A DNA stretch of 64,000 nucleotides from Labyrinthula sp. Ha (Eukaryota > Sar > Bigyra > Labyrinthulida > Labyrinthulaceae). A model generated the notes under the pieces. That model searched no databases, was not told the origin of the DNA, and saw nothing but the letters and a program-made list of their open reading frames with translations. This document shows, piece by piece, positions 39,899 through 51,441 of this stretch (the stretch's first letter is position 1; the number at the start of each line of letters is the position of its first letter). A program made the position numbers and the translations under genes. The stretch covers positions 102,050 through 166,049 of the forward strand of contig JAALGZ010000059.1 of assembly GCA_015227615.1 (NCBI GenBank), given 5' to 3'.

Positions 39899-40182
39899 GA
39901 TCTAAATCGGGATTTATTCTCTTCGACTAGATAGGCTTCACGTGAATATCAGTCTCCTATTCTTTAACCAAGCTTGTCTTCAGTTATTAGTTCCTTCTAC
40001 AAAGTCTGACTCGTAAACTTAAATCTTATGTTGTATTTTCTTTTTCCTTCTTGATTCTGTTGGATTCTGACTGTGCCTTTTTTAGTCATTCTATTCCTCC
40101 AATCAGATCACTTCTACTAACCAATCATATATCTAACTAATTTATACTAATAATCAATAATGCAGAAGCTTATAACGATACA
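39897..40182 (-). repeat. gypsyC1 5' LTR
   Basis: 286 bp; four mismatches to the 3' LTR noticed by eye. Same sequence as the gypsyC2 5' LTR at 56025-56310 in inverted orientation. Confidence 0.9.
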
Positions 40183-40363
40183 CTAGTGACCAACGTTTTA
40201 AAATACAGCGAGTTTTCAGCATAGGGGTCCAAAAGTGACTGTATCTCCTTCCACGTGCTTTCTTTTTCCTTAAACTGGAACACTTTTCCTTTCACTGACC
40301 CAGAGTCAAAAAGAGTAAAACTATGAAAAATCTCTAAGACGTTTTCCCATTGTCTAACTATTT
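40183..40363 (-). pseudogene. Unknown gene, segment upstream of the gypsyC1 insertion
   Basis: Minus-strand open frame with QWENVLEIFHSFTLFDSG and STWKEIQSLLDPYAEN, continuing in frame across the gypsyC insertion into 30523-30418. Its upstream end is cut at the edge of Element 2. It is duplicated in mirror image at 55844-56024. Confidence 0.45.
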
Positions 40364-40502
40364 ATTTTTTAGGAAGAATAAATGGAAGCAAGAAGTGAGA
40401 CTAAGAGCTATATTCTTAAGCCGTCTAGTTAAGTAGTTAAGTCAGAAGAATCAAAGAATTATTTATAACTTTAATCACTTAGCAACATCCTACTACGTTA
40501 GG

Positions 40503-42620
40503 TTAAGAGAAGCTGTCCAAAAACTCACTACTGACATTAAATATATTTTCATTTCCTAATACATCTATTCCAAAAATATCTTTCTCATTGAACATATATG
40601 AGGCACATAAAAGTTCTATGGATCTTTTTTCAGGTTTCGCTGCTTTTTTCTCTACATTTATAGCAACAAATATTTTGTTTCTAGTATTTAATAAATTTCC
40701 ATAACTTATTGCTTGTTTTATAGCGTCTTTCATGTGTCCATCGTCAGTAGTTGGTACTGATACACATTTTACTTCTATTATTATACCTACATCACCATTG
40801 GTAAGTTTTATACGAGCTCTACCTTTTTTACCTGAATCTAGTTTACTAGTATAAACTTCACTGCCAAATGTGGAATGTTGCGTTTGCAATACTATATAAT
40901 TTAATAGTGAATGTACTACATCCTCATTAGTAAACACACCCTCATTATTGTGATCATCAACTAGTTTAACTCCTTTGATCATTTCTTTAAATTGATTATA
41001 GAAATTTTTGAATAGTGCTCTAATATTATTTTGATTATATTCTTTTGTATCAATTATACTTCGCACGATGTCAATTAAGGTTTCAAAATTCTTAGAATCT
41101 ATTCTGTAAATGTCTCGATAGTAGTCTATTATTTTGTTTCTCATTTCATATTTAATTTCCATATTAGGTAACTCATAGCAATCTTTCTTTTTGCCATCTA
41201 TTGTTAAATATCCACCTATAAATAAGTAAGAAAATAATAAGTTTAAACCAACTGAACTGATTTTTTTATTACCACCGGTTATATTCTTAAGAATTTCAAA
41301 GTCAGATACCGAAAAGTCATCTTTTCTTTCTAAGTAAATGCTCTCACCATTTATCAGCTTTTCCATTTGTTCTCTAACTTCTGGGTTGGCAAATAGGACA
41401 TCAATAAAATTTATACTTCCGCTTTTTTCCCAATAAGACTTAAACTCAGTAAACTCACCTTCTCTTAAATAACTAGCGATTGACCAGATATTATATTTGC
41501 CAACTATTTCCTTTAAATGCACTTCTTTATTTTGTGGACAATATCTCTTAACTTTATATCCATTGTACCAAAGTTTAGCCTTGTCCCCAAGTTCTTTAGG
41601 TACTTCAAAATGCTCAAAGAATAAATCAACCTCAGTTTCATCAAGGCCATAATGTTGCGCATATTTAGCACTAGTAAAATCAATTTTACAAAGATTATTT
41701 AGTCCAGATAGCATACCGCTTTGCGAAATATACTGAACTCCTGTTAGTACTCCTTTTTCTAAGTAAGAATTACTCTTTAGAGCAGTCTCATAGATACCTG
41801 AAAACAACTTGATTGTTTTGTCAAGATTATCTTTATCAAACTCCCTATATGCGATATTAGCTACAGCATCATATTCATCTATCAATATCCAAACTTTCTT
41901 ATCGTAATGACAAAAGAGCATTTCACTTAAAACTTTTAAACCCCTTGTTATTTGCACATCTTCACTTTCCTCTATATATTTCCTTATTAATTTACGCTGT
42001 TGTGGTTTGAGTTTAGTACTATTTTGGAGATATGAATGTTGGCTAAAGATTTCACTCAAATCTGTTCTAATCAATCCTTTGATGGAATTATAATCTCCAG
42101 CTTTACAGTTTTTGAAATCAGCATGTATGACTGGATACGTTCCTTGTATAGTTAAGGAATCAGTTACCCCAAATAGTTTTGTTTTCGCTATTTTTAAAGG
42201 AAAGATTTCTCTTTTTCCACGAATATCACCATCAATTTGACCACCGGCAAACAGCTTATAATTATCACTCTCTCTTTCACTTATTGGTTCACCCTTACTG
42301 TCAACTTGTATTTCTAGAAACCTCTTCAGCATATCAAGGTTTACAGTTTTTCCCCAACGTCGTGGCATTGCTATTAATAATGTTTTACAGTAATCCTCTA
42401 TAATATCTTTTATAAACAGACTTTTGTCAGCAAACATTGTACTTTGAATTACTAAATCCTTAAAATCACCACCCAGCAAGATGTGAGGTTGAAATTTTGG
42501 TTTCATTTCAGTTCCAGAAACTTTTTGTTTATATTTCCTTAACAAGGGAGACAAAGCTTGCTCAGTGCCCTGAATTATTCTCTTCTTCTGAATTTGGTAA
42601 GCTTTAACTGCTTTTTTCAT
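40503..42620 (-). CDS. AAA-ATPase-like / PD-(D/E)XK nuclease protein, copy 3 (nuclease Asp replaced)
   Basis: 705 aa, uninterrupted, and closest to copy 2 in its N-terminal two thirds. Walker A (MPRRWGKT) and Walker B (WILIDEYD) are intact. The nuclease motif GRAD reads GRAR: codon GAT is CGT (residue 603), removing the acidic metal ligand of the PD-(D/E)XK core while EVK remains. Nuclease activity is therefore doubtful, although ATP binding should persist. It lies directly beside the empty inner TIR (42655), which shows the native junction without a retrotransposon. Confidence 0.85.
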   Translation of the reverse strand: MKKAVKAYQIQKKRIIQGTEQALSPLLRKYKQKVSGTEMKPKFQPHILLGGDFKDLVIQSTMFADKSLFIKDIIEDYCKTLLIAMPRRWGKTVNLDMLKRFLEIQVDSKGEPISERESDNYKLFAGGQIDGDIRGKREIFPLKIAKTKLFGVTDSLTIQGTYPVIHADFKNCKAGDYNSIKGLIRTDLSEIFSQHSYLQNSTKLKPQQRKLIRKYIEESEDVQITRGLKVLSEMLFCHYDKKVWILIDEYDAVANIAYREFDKDNLDKTIKLFSGIYETALKSNSYLEKGVLTGVQYISQSGMLSGLNNLCKIDFTSAKYAQHYGLDETEVDLFFEHFEVPKELGDKAKLWYNGYKVKRYCPQNKEVHLKEIVGKYNIWSIASYLREGEFTEFKSYWEKSGSINFIDVLFANPEVREQMEKLINGESIYLERKDDFSVSDFEILKNITGGNKKISSVGLNLLFSYLFIGGYLTIDGKKKDCYELPNMEIKYEMRNKIIDYYRDIYRIDSKNFETLIDIVRSIIDTKEYNQNNIRALFKNFYNQFKEMIKGVKLVDDHNNEGVFTNEDVVHSLLNYIVLQTQHSTFGSEVYTSKLDSGKKGRARIKLTNGDVGIIIEVKCVSVPTTDDGHMKDAIKQAISYGNLLNTRNKIFVAINVEKKAAKPEKRSIELLCASYMFNEKDIFGIDVLGNENIFNVSSEFLDSFS

Positions 42621-42654
42621 TATTTTCTTTTTTTGCTTTGTCTCTAATCTTTCT

Positions 42655-43109
42655 ACAGCAGTGTTTCTAAAGTGAATATAAAGTAGAATTAAACACGAGA
42701 GAATAAATTAAAAAATAAACAGTTCGAATCGAATTGAGTTTGTTAAATACAAAAAGGCCATATGACCCAGTCTGGGCAAAGCATCCGATATTAAATGAGT
42801 AGTGTAAATATTAGAACGTTATGAAAAGATAAAACAATATTGTATACAGAGAATTAAAAAAAAATAATTAAATATATACTCTTATCTAAAAAAACTACTA
42901 TTCAACATAAAGATAGAAAGATAAAGTATAAGAATAGATAATTTAATTGAGTGAGATTAAATGTCTTAATATAAAAGTTTTCGTATGTAAAAATGTTTGT
43001 CCAGATATGGGAATTCGTTTTTTTTACACACGTGTAATTTATACTCGGTATGTGATTGGTTGAATTTTTGTGAGAATGGCCAATTATTTCATTTTTGAAA
43101 TTAAGGCAT
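42655..43109. repeat. Inner TIR, left arm of Element 2 (with an insertion)
   Basis: Begins acagcagtgtttctaaagtg and follows the same sequence as 17188-17512, interrupted at about 42739-42907 by ~169 bp absent from the other three arms. The inserted bases have no recognised termini. Confidence 0.7.
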
Positions 43110-43989
43110 TAATGACATTTGTGATTTCAGGATATCAAATTTGGGCCATATAGCCAAAAACCATATTTTGCGAAAATTTGGAGGTAATGGAGGGAAACAG
43201 TGGGCAATTCGATCCAATATCAGAAAAACAAAAGAAAAAGAGAAAATGTAAAAAATTCAGAACGGCATTGAGAACTAACTTGAAAACAAAAAGGGTGTAG
43301 AAAACTCTCCAAAAAGAATGGAGCTAGAAATTTAGTTACATTTTGAAGTTGCTACAGAAAGCGAGATGTTTTTGCACCTTTCAACGGTTGCAAACGGTTG
43401 CTTCAAGTGGTTCAGAAGGACTTCAGTGTTTTTTACTTCAGAAATTATAATTTTAACCTTTAGTATTTTAAACATAACAGAAAATATTGCAGTGCTATTT
43501 TAGCAATTGTTCTCTTGTTTCTATTTTCTCGTAAATATAAATTCAAGGATTAATTAATTTTTTTAAATATAATTCCATTTTCTTAAACTTTGAGGAAATA
43601 CAAAGAAGGCTGGGAACAAAGTGAAATGTACTGGAAGATAGAAAATAAATATTAAAAGTTATAAAATATTAAAATGTGAAGTCGCATTACCCTAGCGTGG
43701 CGGGGGGCCTTTAATGCTTCCCGTGTCTTTAAAAATACCCCCCCCCCGTGACTCTGCCTTCTCTCCACACTCGGCCCTCGATGAAGATGAGGATGGATTT
43801 AAATCTTTCTCCATAGGTTGAATGCAAAAACTCGAAAATATATCTGAACGTTATTAAATGCATTTGTGAACTAAAATAATTAGAAGTTTAAAGCAAATGA
43901 TTTTGAAAACTGAGATTCAGAAGATTTAGATTTTTGTTAAAATTGAAATTTAAAACTTGAGTGGGTTGATACTTTAATCTAGGTGCAAT

Positions 43990-44215
43990 TTTTTTAACTT
44001 TCATCGTTTTTCGTTTCCTTTTTCAAATTTTGGTCAAACTTTCATCCTTCTTCGTTTTTATTATGTTTTTGCTAAACTTTCATCCCTTTTCTTCTTTGTT
44101 TTCCACTTCATATTTTCTTGTTAAACTTCCATCGTTTTCGTTTGCTTTTTCATATTTTTGTTAAACTTTCATCCTTTTTCGTTTTCGACTTCTTTTCATT
44201 TTGACTTCATATTGT
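43990..44215 (-). repeat. Purine-rich tandem repeat, copy 2
   Basis: Inverted counterpart of 19118-19335; unit core attttgttaaactttcatc on the plus strand. Confidence 0.65.
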
Positions 44216-44648
44216 TTCTCATTGCTTTTTATTCAAACTTAAGAATTAAAAAATAATAATAATAAAGCTTATTCACAACGAATGAGAGGAACTGCATGCA
44301 TCTCGCACTGTTTTAAACCTCTCTTGGAGGTCACGATGTTTTGATCGTCTTTTCATATGCACTTGTTCATTGTTGGATTGTTAGTTAGTTATTTAAGGAT
44401 TAAATGGGCCTACTGGCCAAACCTTCTACGAACCAGGTGCTTACTATGTTCTTAACCTACTGAAAGTCATTTGTCATTTTCTATACTCTTCTTGTTGCTA
44501 TCAATACCTTATCCACTTTCTCCGGCTTTTATTGGTCAGTCTCCCAGGATACCTGATTTCATTCGTCCAAGGTTGTATTACTCTAGATTGGGCTATTCTT
44601 AATTTTCCAAATTTTAATCTTAAATCAAACCAAATTGAAGAAGATTGA

Positions 44649-44771
44649 AATTCTCGCACGCCAAGTCAGAAGAGCTCCAAGAAAGCGACGGTGAAACTGA
44701 AAGATGCTTTTGAGGGATGCAATGAGGAGCATGGAGGTTTGTTGAGCAAGTTTCCGAGTGGCTATTGCTGA
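44649..44771 (+). other. 40-codon frame conserved between Element centres, copy 2
   Basis: Same frame and length as 18554-18676 minus; ends LSKFPSGYC then TGA. Differences are substitutions only. Confidence 0.3.
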
Positions 44772-45402
44772 TTTTGAGTGGAAGGTGGTGAAGTAGGGTT
44801 TTCTCGGTTATTCCAACTCATCGGGTTCTAGCTGAAGCTGATTAAGAGCCGTGAAAGGTATATTTTTATTCTCTATGTTTCTTAGAGGTTAAATGGGGAT
44901 GTATCGTGGAGATTCCTGCTGGTTTCAGGTTTAGGATGTGAATTTTGACTGTTTGGGTGTTTGGGTTGGGATAGAGCTAGGAAGATTGTGAGATTCATTT
45001 TGGCTGTATTCTGGTCTATTCTGGGGGAGAGAGAGGGAGCTATGTTCTATTGCAGGTTGGGTTGTAATATATTTTAGGTGCAGTTGTTGTTTTCAGACGT
45101 GTTACTTATGCATTGAGTATTTCTAAAAATTCAAGTTTCCTGCTATGTGGATGTTCCAGAAAGTCCAAGAAGTTCTTGCTCATAGGTTTAAAGGTTGATG
45201 TTGACTGGTACGGTTCTGAGATACCTTGCTGCTAGTTCCAGATAGTTTCCCCTTGGTTGATGTTCTTGATCATGTGTTTTAAGCCCCAGTTTCTCTACTC
45301 TCTTTAGTACCACTCTACTCAGTTTTGCATTTAAATCTCCACCTAAAAAGTAACATTCCTTTCTTTTTCAGATTTCTTATTAACTGGCTTGACTCTTTTA
45401 AG

Positions 45403-45591
45403 TTAATGTTTTTTCTTGCCGGTATCTTGGAAAACTATTTTCAGGATCCTGTCGCCATTACTTTGAACTGAAGAGACGTTGCAAGCAAGTTCTTCGGCCA
45501 AGTAGGTCGCTACGCCTGCAGCTCTAGTAGACGGTTTTGAAAAAAAACTCTTACCTTTGCTACAGTTGACTTTCACCTTTTCCTTCAGCAT
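45403..45591 (-). pseudogene. Conserved short frame in Element centre, copy 2
   Basis: Counterpart of 17755-18012. It retains TRAAGVATYLAEELACN and closes earlier than the other copy because of an indel after GKKK. Unknown function. Confidence 0.4.
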
Positions 45592-45820
45592 CTTGTAGCC
45601 ATTTGCGTGTAGCTATTTCAACATCAAAATTGACAGTTGCTAAATTTTTTCTTCCAAAAGGTTAAGTTCTATTGTAGTAAGACCACCTGTGTTCATAGAG
45701 ACTGCAAGTAGTCTCTGTTCACGTTGGATCGCACACTCTAGGCCCTCCATGGAGGTCAAAGTCAAGCAGCTTCGTTGAGGCAAGAACTTTTAACTACATT
45801 TCTTGCTTCGTGCCCAAGAT

Positions 45821-46144
45821 TTAAATATCATTAATGCTTTAATTTTAACAACGCCATAATTGCCCACTCTCACTAAAATTCAACCAATCAAATACAAGGC
45901 GTAACGTACATCACTGTAAAAAAGGAGGATCCTTCAAACTACAGTACTACTCGTATCTGTACGAGCCTTTTTACATACGAAGACTTTTATATTACGACAT
46001 TTAATCTCACCCAATTTAAATATCTATACTTATGCTTTATCTTTCTATCTTTACTTTAAACTCAATTCTATTCTATCTGTTTATTTTCTACTTAATTCTC
46101 CCGTACTCAATTCTGTTTTATGTTCACTTTACAAACACTCCTGT
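45821..46144. repeat. Inner TIR, right arm of Element 2
   Basis: Inverted match to 42655-43109 without the ~169-bp insertion; ends aaacactcctgt, three bases before the gypsyA2 5' LTR. Confidence 0.75.
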
Positions 46145-46147
46145 TCT

Positions 46148-46432
46148 TATGAATAAGTTGGTATATTTTCACTGAACTGAAATAGTGAATTAGGATTATC
46201 ATAGTGCTCATTTCTATGGGTGCCTTATAATTAGAAATATATCGAGGTAATGCTATATTGCAAAAGTAAGGATGTAAAAAGGAATTTTAAAATGCGACCG
46301 TTGTACGAATTAAGAACTAAGAACTTGTGAATAAAGTGTGTATTTGAACTGAAAGAAAATTTCCCTTATTGTATACCCAGAAGAAGGCGCCGAGACCATA
46401 TTTACTGCTGGATTTGTTATACTAACCAAATA
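46148..46432 (+). repeat. gypsyA2 5' LTR
   Basis: Starts tatgaataagtt (tgtgg in the other LTRs, so the terminal G is mutated) and ends ctaaccaaata. Confidence 0.8.
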
Positions 46433-46444
46433 TTGATCAATATT
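46429..46444. promoter_or_regulatory. Palindrome at 5' LTR/internal junction, gypsyA2
   Basis: AATATTGATCAATATT, identical to the gypsyA1 palindrome although the surrounding LTR sequence differs. Confidence 0.5.
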
Positions 46445-46460
46445 CCCCAGGATTACAATA

Positions 46461-47240
46461 ATGTCGGGAAACAATGAGAACACGACTACAAACAATAATA
46501 TAGGAACTGGAACTGGATCTGATAATGGACGAACTATGACACTTAACCCAAACCAGATTAATACCTTGCTCACACATTTTGGTAATGTATTGAGGGATGT
46601 AAGTCGCAATAACCGTTGAGATGAAGAGTGTTGTATGGACTTAGAAATTGATAAATTAACTGATTTTTCAAAGCAGAGTTGCAAATTTTTTATTTCTCAG
46701 TACAAACTTTTGAATGCGGTACAGCGAAAGAAGGTGAATCTAAAACCTGAAGATAGAAATGACGCTGTCTACAAACTTGAAGAGATTCAATGTGACTAGG
46801 TATAACAATGTGCTTATTAAGCATCTGCAGGATATAGTGGACGAAGAGAAAATGAAGGAGCTAAAAGCTCCTGACCAGATTATATTGGATAATGTTGTAT
46901 TCAACTTGGGAGTTTTAAAAGAAAACACATTCAAATAAGTTTTTAATAAAATTAGAGAAGTCATTGAGTTGTTACGGAGGAAAGTGCACGTTTGAAAAAG
47001 AAAATATACTCATCTATATTTAGGCTGTTACCCAGTTATATTTGGGTACGACAAGATATGTTGACGATCAAACCCTCACTATGCAATTTAGACTTTAAAA
47101 AATTTGGAGAAGTATATAATAAGCTACATACCACCATATCATGTAAGGGAGAAGATGCGGAAGGGAAATCCATATGAAAAATAGATAAGAAACAGGATAA
47201 GTGGGAGGAGATTTATTAAAAAAGAACTGAAAAAGAGCTG
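46461..47240 (+). pseudogene. gypsyA2 gag (broken)
   Basis: ATG at 46461 opens 52 codons (MSGNNENTTTNNNIGTGTG) to TGA at 46617. The frame goes on with CMDLEIDKLTDFSKQS and KLLNAVQRKK, then shifts; KKKIYSSIFRLLPSYIWVRQ appears at 46992-47177. Counterpart of 16880-16090. Confidence 0.6.
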
Positions 47241-47540
47241 AGATAACAGAAGTTTAAGAAGATGTAAGCTGTTTTAATATTAAATAGGCTAATAATTGTG
47301 GGGCAGATGGATGTAGTGGAAACCAAAACCCGTGTTCATTTTGCCATAGATACGGACAAAAAGAAGATACTTGCTATGCGAGAAGAGGCTTTGTTGCTGG
47401 AGGGTAACAAAATCCCAGATTGGTCTTTAGATAGCCGGAAAATGTAATTTCAAAGCGTTTAAAGAGATATAAGGAGAAGTTGAAATTAAAATCGCAGAGG
47501 AAATATCTGGGTGTAGGGCGGAAGATGCAGCAGGTGGAGA

Positions 47541-48080
47541 ATGAAAAAAACGGATGTGGAGAATGAAATGCAAGAAATAGAGGAGCCAGAAGCAATGAAG
47601 CTTGTTTTTGAAAATGTTCAGAAAAATGAAAAGGGACAATTAACAATGACAGCGAAGAAAGTCATACGAGGATATAAACAAGATATGACGTTGTTAAATG
47701 TGGATATAGCATCAGGGGAGATATGTGGAAAAAAGGAGAATACTTATGATGTTGTAGTGCGGAAGGGTGTTCAGCAGTTTGTGGTATGTGGATGCTTGAA
47801 CTCTGATACCGATATGTCTGCCACAGCGAGGAGCAGGTTTGAGAAATACTGCAGTCGTTTGAGGAGGCTGAGAGAACCCATTAGAGTCAAATATGCACAT
47901 GGAGTCAAGCATAGGGTGACGCATTCAGGTATGGTGAGGATAAAGATACGTTTTGAAGGGAAAAGGGTGTATGATTTTGGAGAGGTGGAAGTTCTATTAC
48001 TGAATGAACTAGAAGAATGAGCAAATTTACTCATAGGAAATGATTTGTTGGGAATACATGGGTTAAGTCTACTTCAACTT
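47541..48080 (+). pseudogene. gypsyA2 aspartic protease remnant
   Basis: 159-aa frame with VVRKGVQQFVVCGCLNSDTD; the active-site Asp-Ser-Gly is Asn-Ser-Asp as in gypsyA1. NLLIGNDLLGIHGLS follows after a stop. Confidence 0.6.
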
Positions 48081-48599
48081 TTAAAGGAGTGAGATAATGA
48101 TTGTAAGATCAGTGGAAATAAAAGTGGGTAGTAAGGTTATGATAAATTGGTCTGAGAAAAAAATCTGGGGAAAAAGAAGAAGGGGATAAAAGTTAGGGAA
48201 ATGAATGTAAAGTGAGTAGGAATCATCAGCAAAAAGAAAATGCCTATAATATTCAAAGCATTTGAAGATGAAGTGATGGAGGATGAGTTGAACAGTGAGT
48301 AAAATTTGGAAACTTCCATTAAGGAAGATGTTTTGAGGCTAAAAAGGTAATTGGTGAGAAACTGGTAGATATAAAAAAATATAGTTCCGGTGGGGGATTT
48401 GGATTGACTGAAAGGGATACTTATGATTAACGCGCGTGGATTTGGAGATGACAGGAACCCAACTCTGATATTAAGATTGAAACATATTAAATGCAGTGTG
48501 AATAATGAGAACGAAATGGTTGTATGTACAGCGAGACCGATGGGACCGGAGAAGGAAGAATTTCTTAGAAACAGAATAAAGTAAATACTGAAAGCCGGG

Positions 48600-49895
48600 A
48601 TTATTAAGCCAAATCGGAACCTGATGATATCCATACAGCTTTTAATTGTGTCCAAGTTAGAACCAAAGAAGTACTGTTTTGTTGTAGATTTCCGGTCGTT
48701 GAATCATTACACCAGGAAAGTAGACTCTAGGCTTCTAGATATTAACAACCAGTTGTCTAAAATTAAATAGACTATATATTTCGGTCAGCATGAGTTGTTT
48801 AGTGACTTCGACTACTTACCAACGCAGGAGGACTTTCAACGTTTTTTTTTTCACTTTCTGAACGCCGTGGATTTTGTGCTATAGTTTTAGGGGGGAGAGG
48901 GGGTTCCGGGATGATATAATACATCTTCTTTGTTTTCGGAAAGAATAATAAGAGAAATGTTAGAACCGGAGAAACTGCTTTGTAAAAATACTCCACAATA
49001 AAAGAATGGTAATATTTTATGGAGAGCAATGATTAAAAAGTTCTGCGCGGTTATAGAAAAATTTCTGAATCAATACGAAAACAATTGGGATTGAATATAT
49101 CTAAATGTGATTTTCTAAAGAAGAAAACTACTTTTTGCGGAAATTTACTAACGGATAAAGGTCACAGGTTGGATAAGAAGTATGTGGCTGACCTTTTGGG
49201 GAGAAGGAAACCAAAATATGTGCATGAAGTAACACAGTTTATTTTTATTGGGAACTTAATCACAGAAATTTTGCCACATTTTGCGTGGTTGAGGTTTACG
49301 CTTACAGAAAATTATTTAATAGTGGAGAAAATAAAGTTGCTGGAGAGAAAGAAAAAAATTCATCATTTGGACAAAAGAGATCAATGCGGCGTAAAGGGTA
49401 TCGGTGGAGAAGCTGAAAGAGTCGTTCACGGCAACATTAACATATTTTGATGCGAAGTTGGATGTCATTTTATTTGTGGACGCGTCAAAGAAACATCGGG
49501 CTTACTTTATATGTCAAATGAAGGAAGAAATTGATGTGAAACAAGTTCCGAAAAAGCAGTTTAAAGTAATAGTAATATCTAGTGTTAACTTTTGGGGCTT
49601 AACTCTGTATTGGCACATTTACTCAAAGGAGTTGTTCCCAGTGATTGCAACATCTCGGAAGTATGATTACTATCTAAAAAGAAACTCGGTAAAGAAAACT
49701 TTGTTTACAGATTGCCGAGTCCTGGTGCATGTATTGAATCCTAACCTATGTAAGAAAAAGGCTTAATCGGAGAGGTTGTGTCACTGGAGCGTAATTTTCC
49801 AGGATTTACAGCTGGAGGCCCATCACACTGATGAAGATTATAATGTGGCGGCTGACGCGTTAAATAGGCTGATATATCCGGAAAGTACCAGAGAC
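48600..49895 (+). pseudogene. gypsyA2 reverse transcriptase and RNase H remnants
   Basis: RT pieces at about 48655-48840 (YCFVVDFRSLNHYTRKVDSR, ELFSDFDYLPTQED) and 49085-49450 (SKCDFLKKKTTFCGNLLTDK). The motif B/C region is scrambled, as in gypsyA1. RNase H at 49404-49895: LDVILFVDASKKHRAYF, YSKELFPV, LFTDCRVLVHVL, NVAADALNRL. Confidence 0.7.
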
Positions 49896-50233
49896 AAATA
49901 AGAGTTGCTTAATATGTATGTTTTAGAGATGTCGATGGAAGAGGTCATATGTATAGATAATTTTTTGAGAGAGATAGATAAGATAAATTTGAGTTGTCAA
50001 AGTCCGAATTGCGCGGAAATTTGGCCTGAGATGGATGAAGGCTATCTGTTAGGGCTACAAAGAAGGGACTTGGGTGGGATAATAATAGGGTTGCAGAAGC
50101 GTGAAGGAAACTGGTGGGAACCCCGTCGCTGATACCCTCAATATTGATGCACACACATTTGTGTTTTAACACTGGAGCTGCTGAGCTTGAAAAAAGAGTA
50201 ATTTAGAGGGAGCATGTACTTTTAGACAAGAAA

Positions 50234-51217
50234 TTGGCTGGTCTTCTCATGGATGGATGGATTAGATTTAGACGACAATGTGTTCATTGCCAGTGGCCGA
50301 CAAAGATAATGATAAGACCGTTCGATATAACGAGCTTAGAAAGAAGTTGCAGAGAGTTTATATTGAGTGGTTTTTTGTATCTTAGTAAGAGAGAGGAATA
50401 TATATTGACGATTATTGACTCATTGTCGATGTTCAAGATGCTGAATAGATGTAAAAAAGCTAAGACGAGCGAGGTAGTTACACCTTTGTGGATCTTTATG
50501 ATCACTAAAAACCAATTTGTGATTTTGTATTGATTTCAGATAAAGGGTCACACTTTTTAAATCAGTTGGTTACTGATTTTGTCAAAGAAAGCAGCGGATC
50601 ACAGTCTTTTTTATGCGTCCACGTGCCGTTCACAAATAGCGCGGCTGAAGTGGAGAACAGGTAAATCTCACAACATTTTCGGACGTTCATATGGGAGCTA
50701 TCGCTGACCGTATAGAATTAGCTTATGCTACTGGATAAGGTGCAATATTATTTAAACTCTGTGTCAATGAGGTCTAGAGAGAATTTATCATCGTTTTAAA
50801 TATTCTTAGGAAAATACCTCAGAAAGATGTGTTGGGAAGAACAGGAGTTTTGGATTTGAAGAAAAAGCAAGAAGAAAAGTTAGAGGAGCTGATGAATAGG
50901 ATTTAAAAGGATATTCTCAAGTATCTAGAGAAGGTATTGAGTTTTTGCAGCGAGCTATAGAGTATCAAAACGCATTATATAATAAGCGATTTAAGTTTAC
51001 ACTGTTATGTTTCAGTGAAGAAGAGTTTGTATTGGTAAGCAAGGTAGTCAAACACAAAAAGTTGAGGCCTCAGTGGGTTGGACCATATATTGTAAAAAGG
51101 CAGCCGAGTGAGCATCTTTACAAAGTTGCAAAACTTATGGGTAAAACTATGGAGGTGCATCCTCCTTGTCTTATCTTTTTTTTGCTCCAAGTGAGCTTCT
51201 TCAAAATCCTAGAATGA
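50234..51217 (+). pseudogene. gypsyA2 integrase remnant
   Basis: Zinc ligands CVHC are intact. The first catalytic Asp of the FLYL strand is Gly (ILSGFLYL). The second Asp is retained in LISDKGSHFLNQ, and Glu in NSAAEVENR, after a frameshift at about 50530. A GPY/F-like module, LRPQWVGPYIVKRQ, lies at about 51060-51105. The lesions differ from those of gypsyA1. Confidence 0.65.
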
Positions 51218-51417
51218 AGATAACGTTTTTAAATGATAGCGGAAAATTGGAAGTGCAAAGGCTCCGTGGTATAAAAGAAGAAACAGGAGGTTTTTTGTTG
51301 CAAGTGGATTCGAGAGGTTTTAGAAATGAGACGGATTGGCCATGGCAACTGCTTAGCATCATGATTGAAGATCTACCTAAGCTGGTGATAAAGTATTTGG
51401 CAAAAGAAAAGATTTAG
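51166..51417 (+). pseudogene. gypsyA2 chromodomain
   Basis: FAPSELLQNP then GKLEVQRLRGIKEETGGFLLQVDSRGF, matching 12221-11910. Decayed chromodomain with the RGF element kept. Confidence 0.65.
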
Positions 51418-51441
51418 AAGACGAATGAAGCTAAGAGATAT

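Larger units (their letters stand above)
30528..40182 (-). mobile_element. gypsyC1: full-length Ty3/gypsy chromodomain element with MT-A70 gene
   Basis: 9655 bp with 286-bp LTRs (39897-40182 as 5', 30528-30813 as 3') differing at about four positions (1.4%), and duplication CTAG. On the minus strand, gag to RNase H (39856-33635) lies in one frame broken only by TAG, TAG, TAG and TGA; integrase to methyltransferase (about 33660-30801) lies in a second frame broken by one TAG. By eye it is much richer in G+C (about half) than its surroundings. Youngest of the three families. The Asp to Asn change in the integrase (33231-33233) predicts this copy is not mobile on its own. Confidence 0.92.
43110..45820. 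other. Central region of Element 2
   Basis: Inverted counterpart of 17513-20204 over its full length. It shares the ten-base G/C run (43738-43747), the tandem repeat and the two short frames. No transposase-like gene found. Confidence 0.6.
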
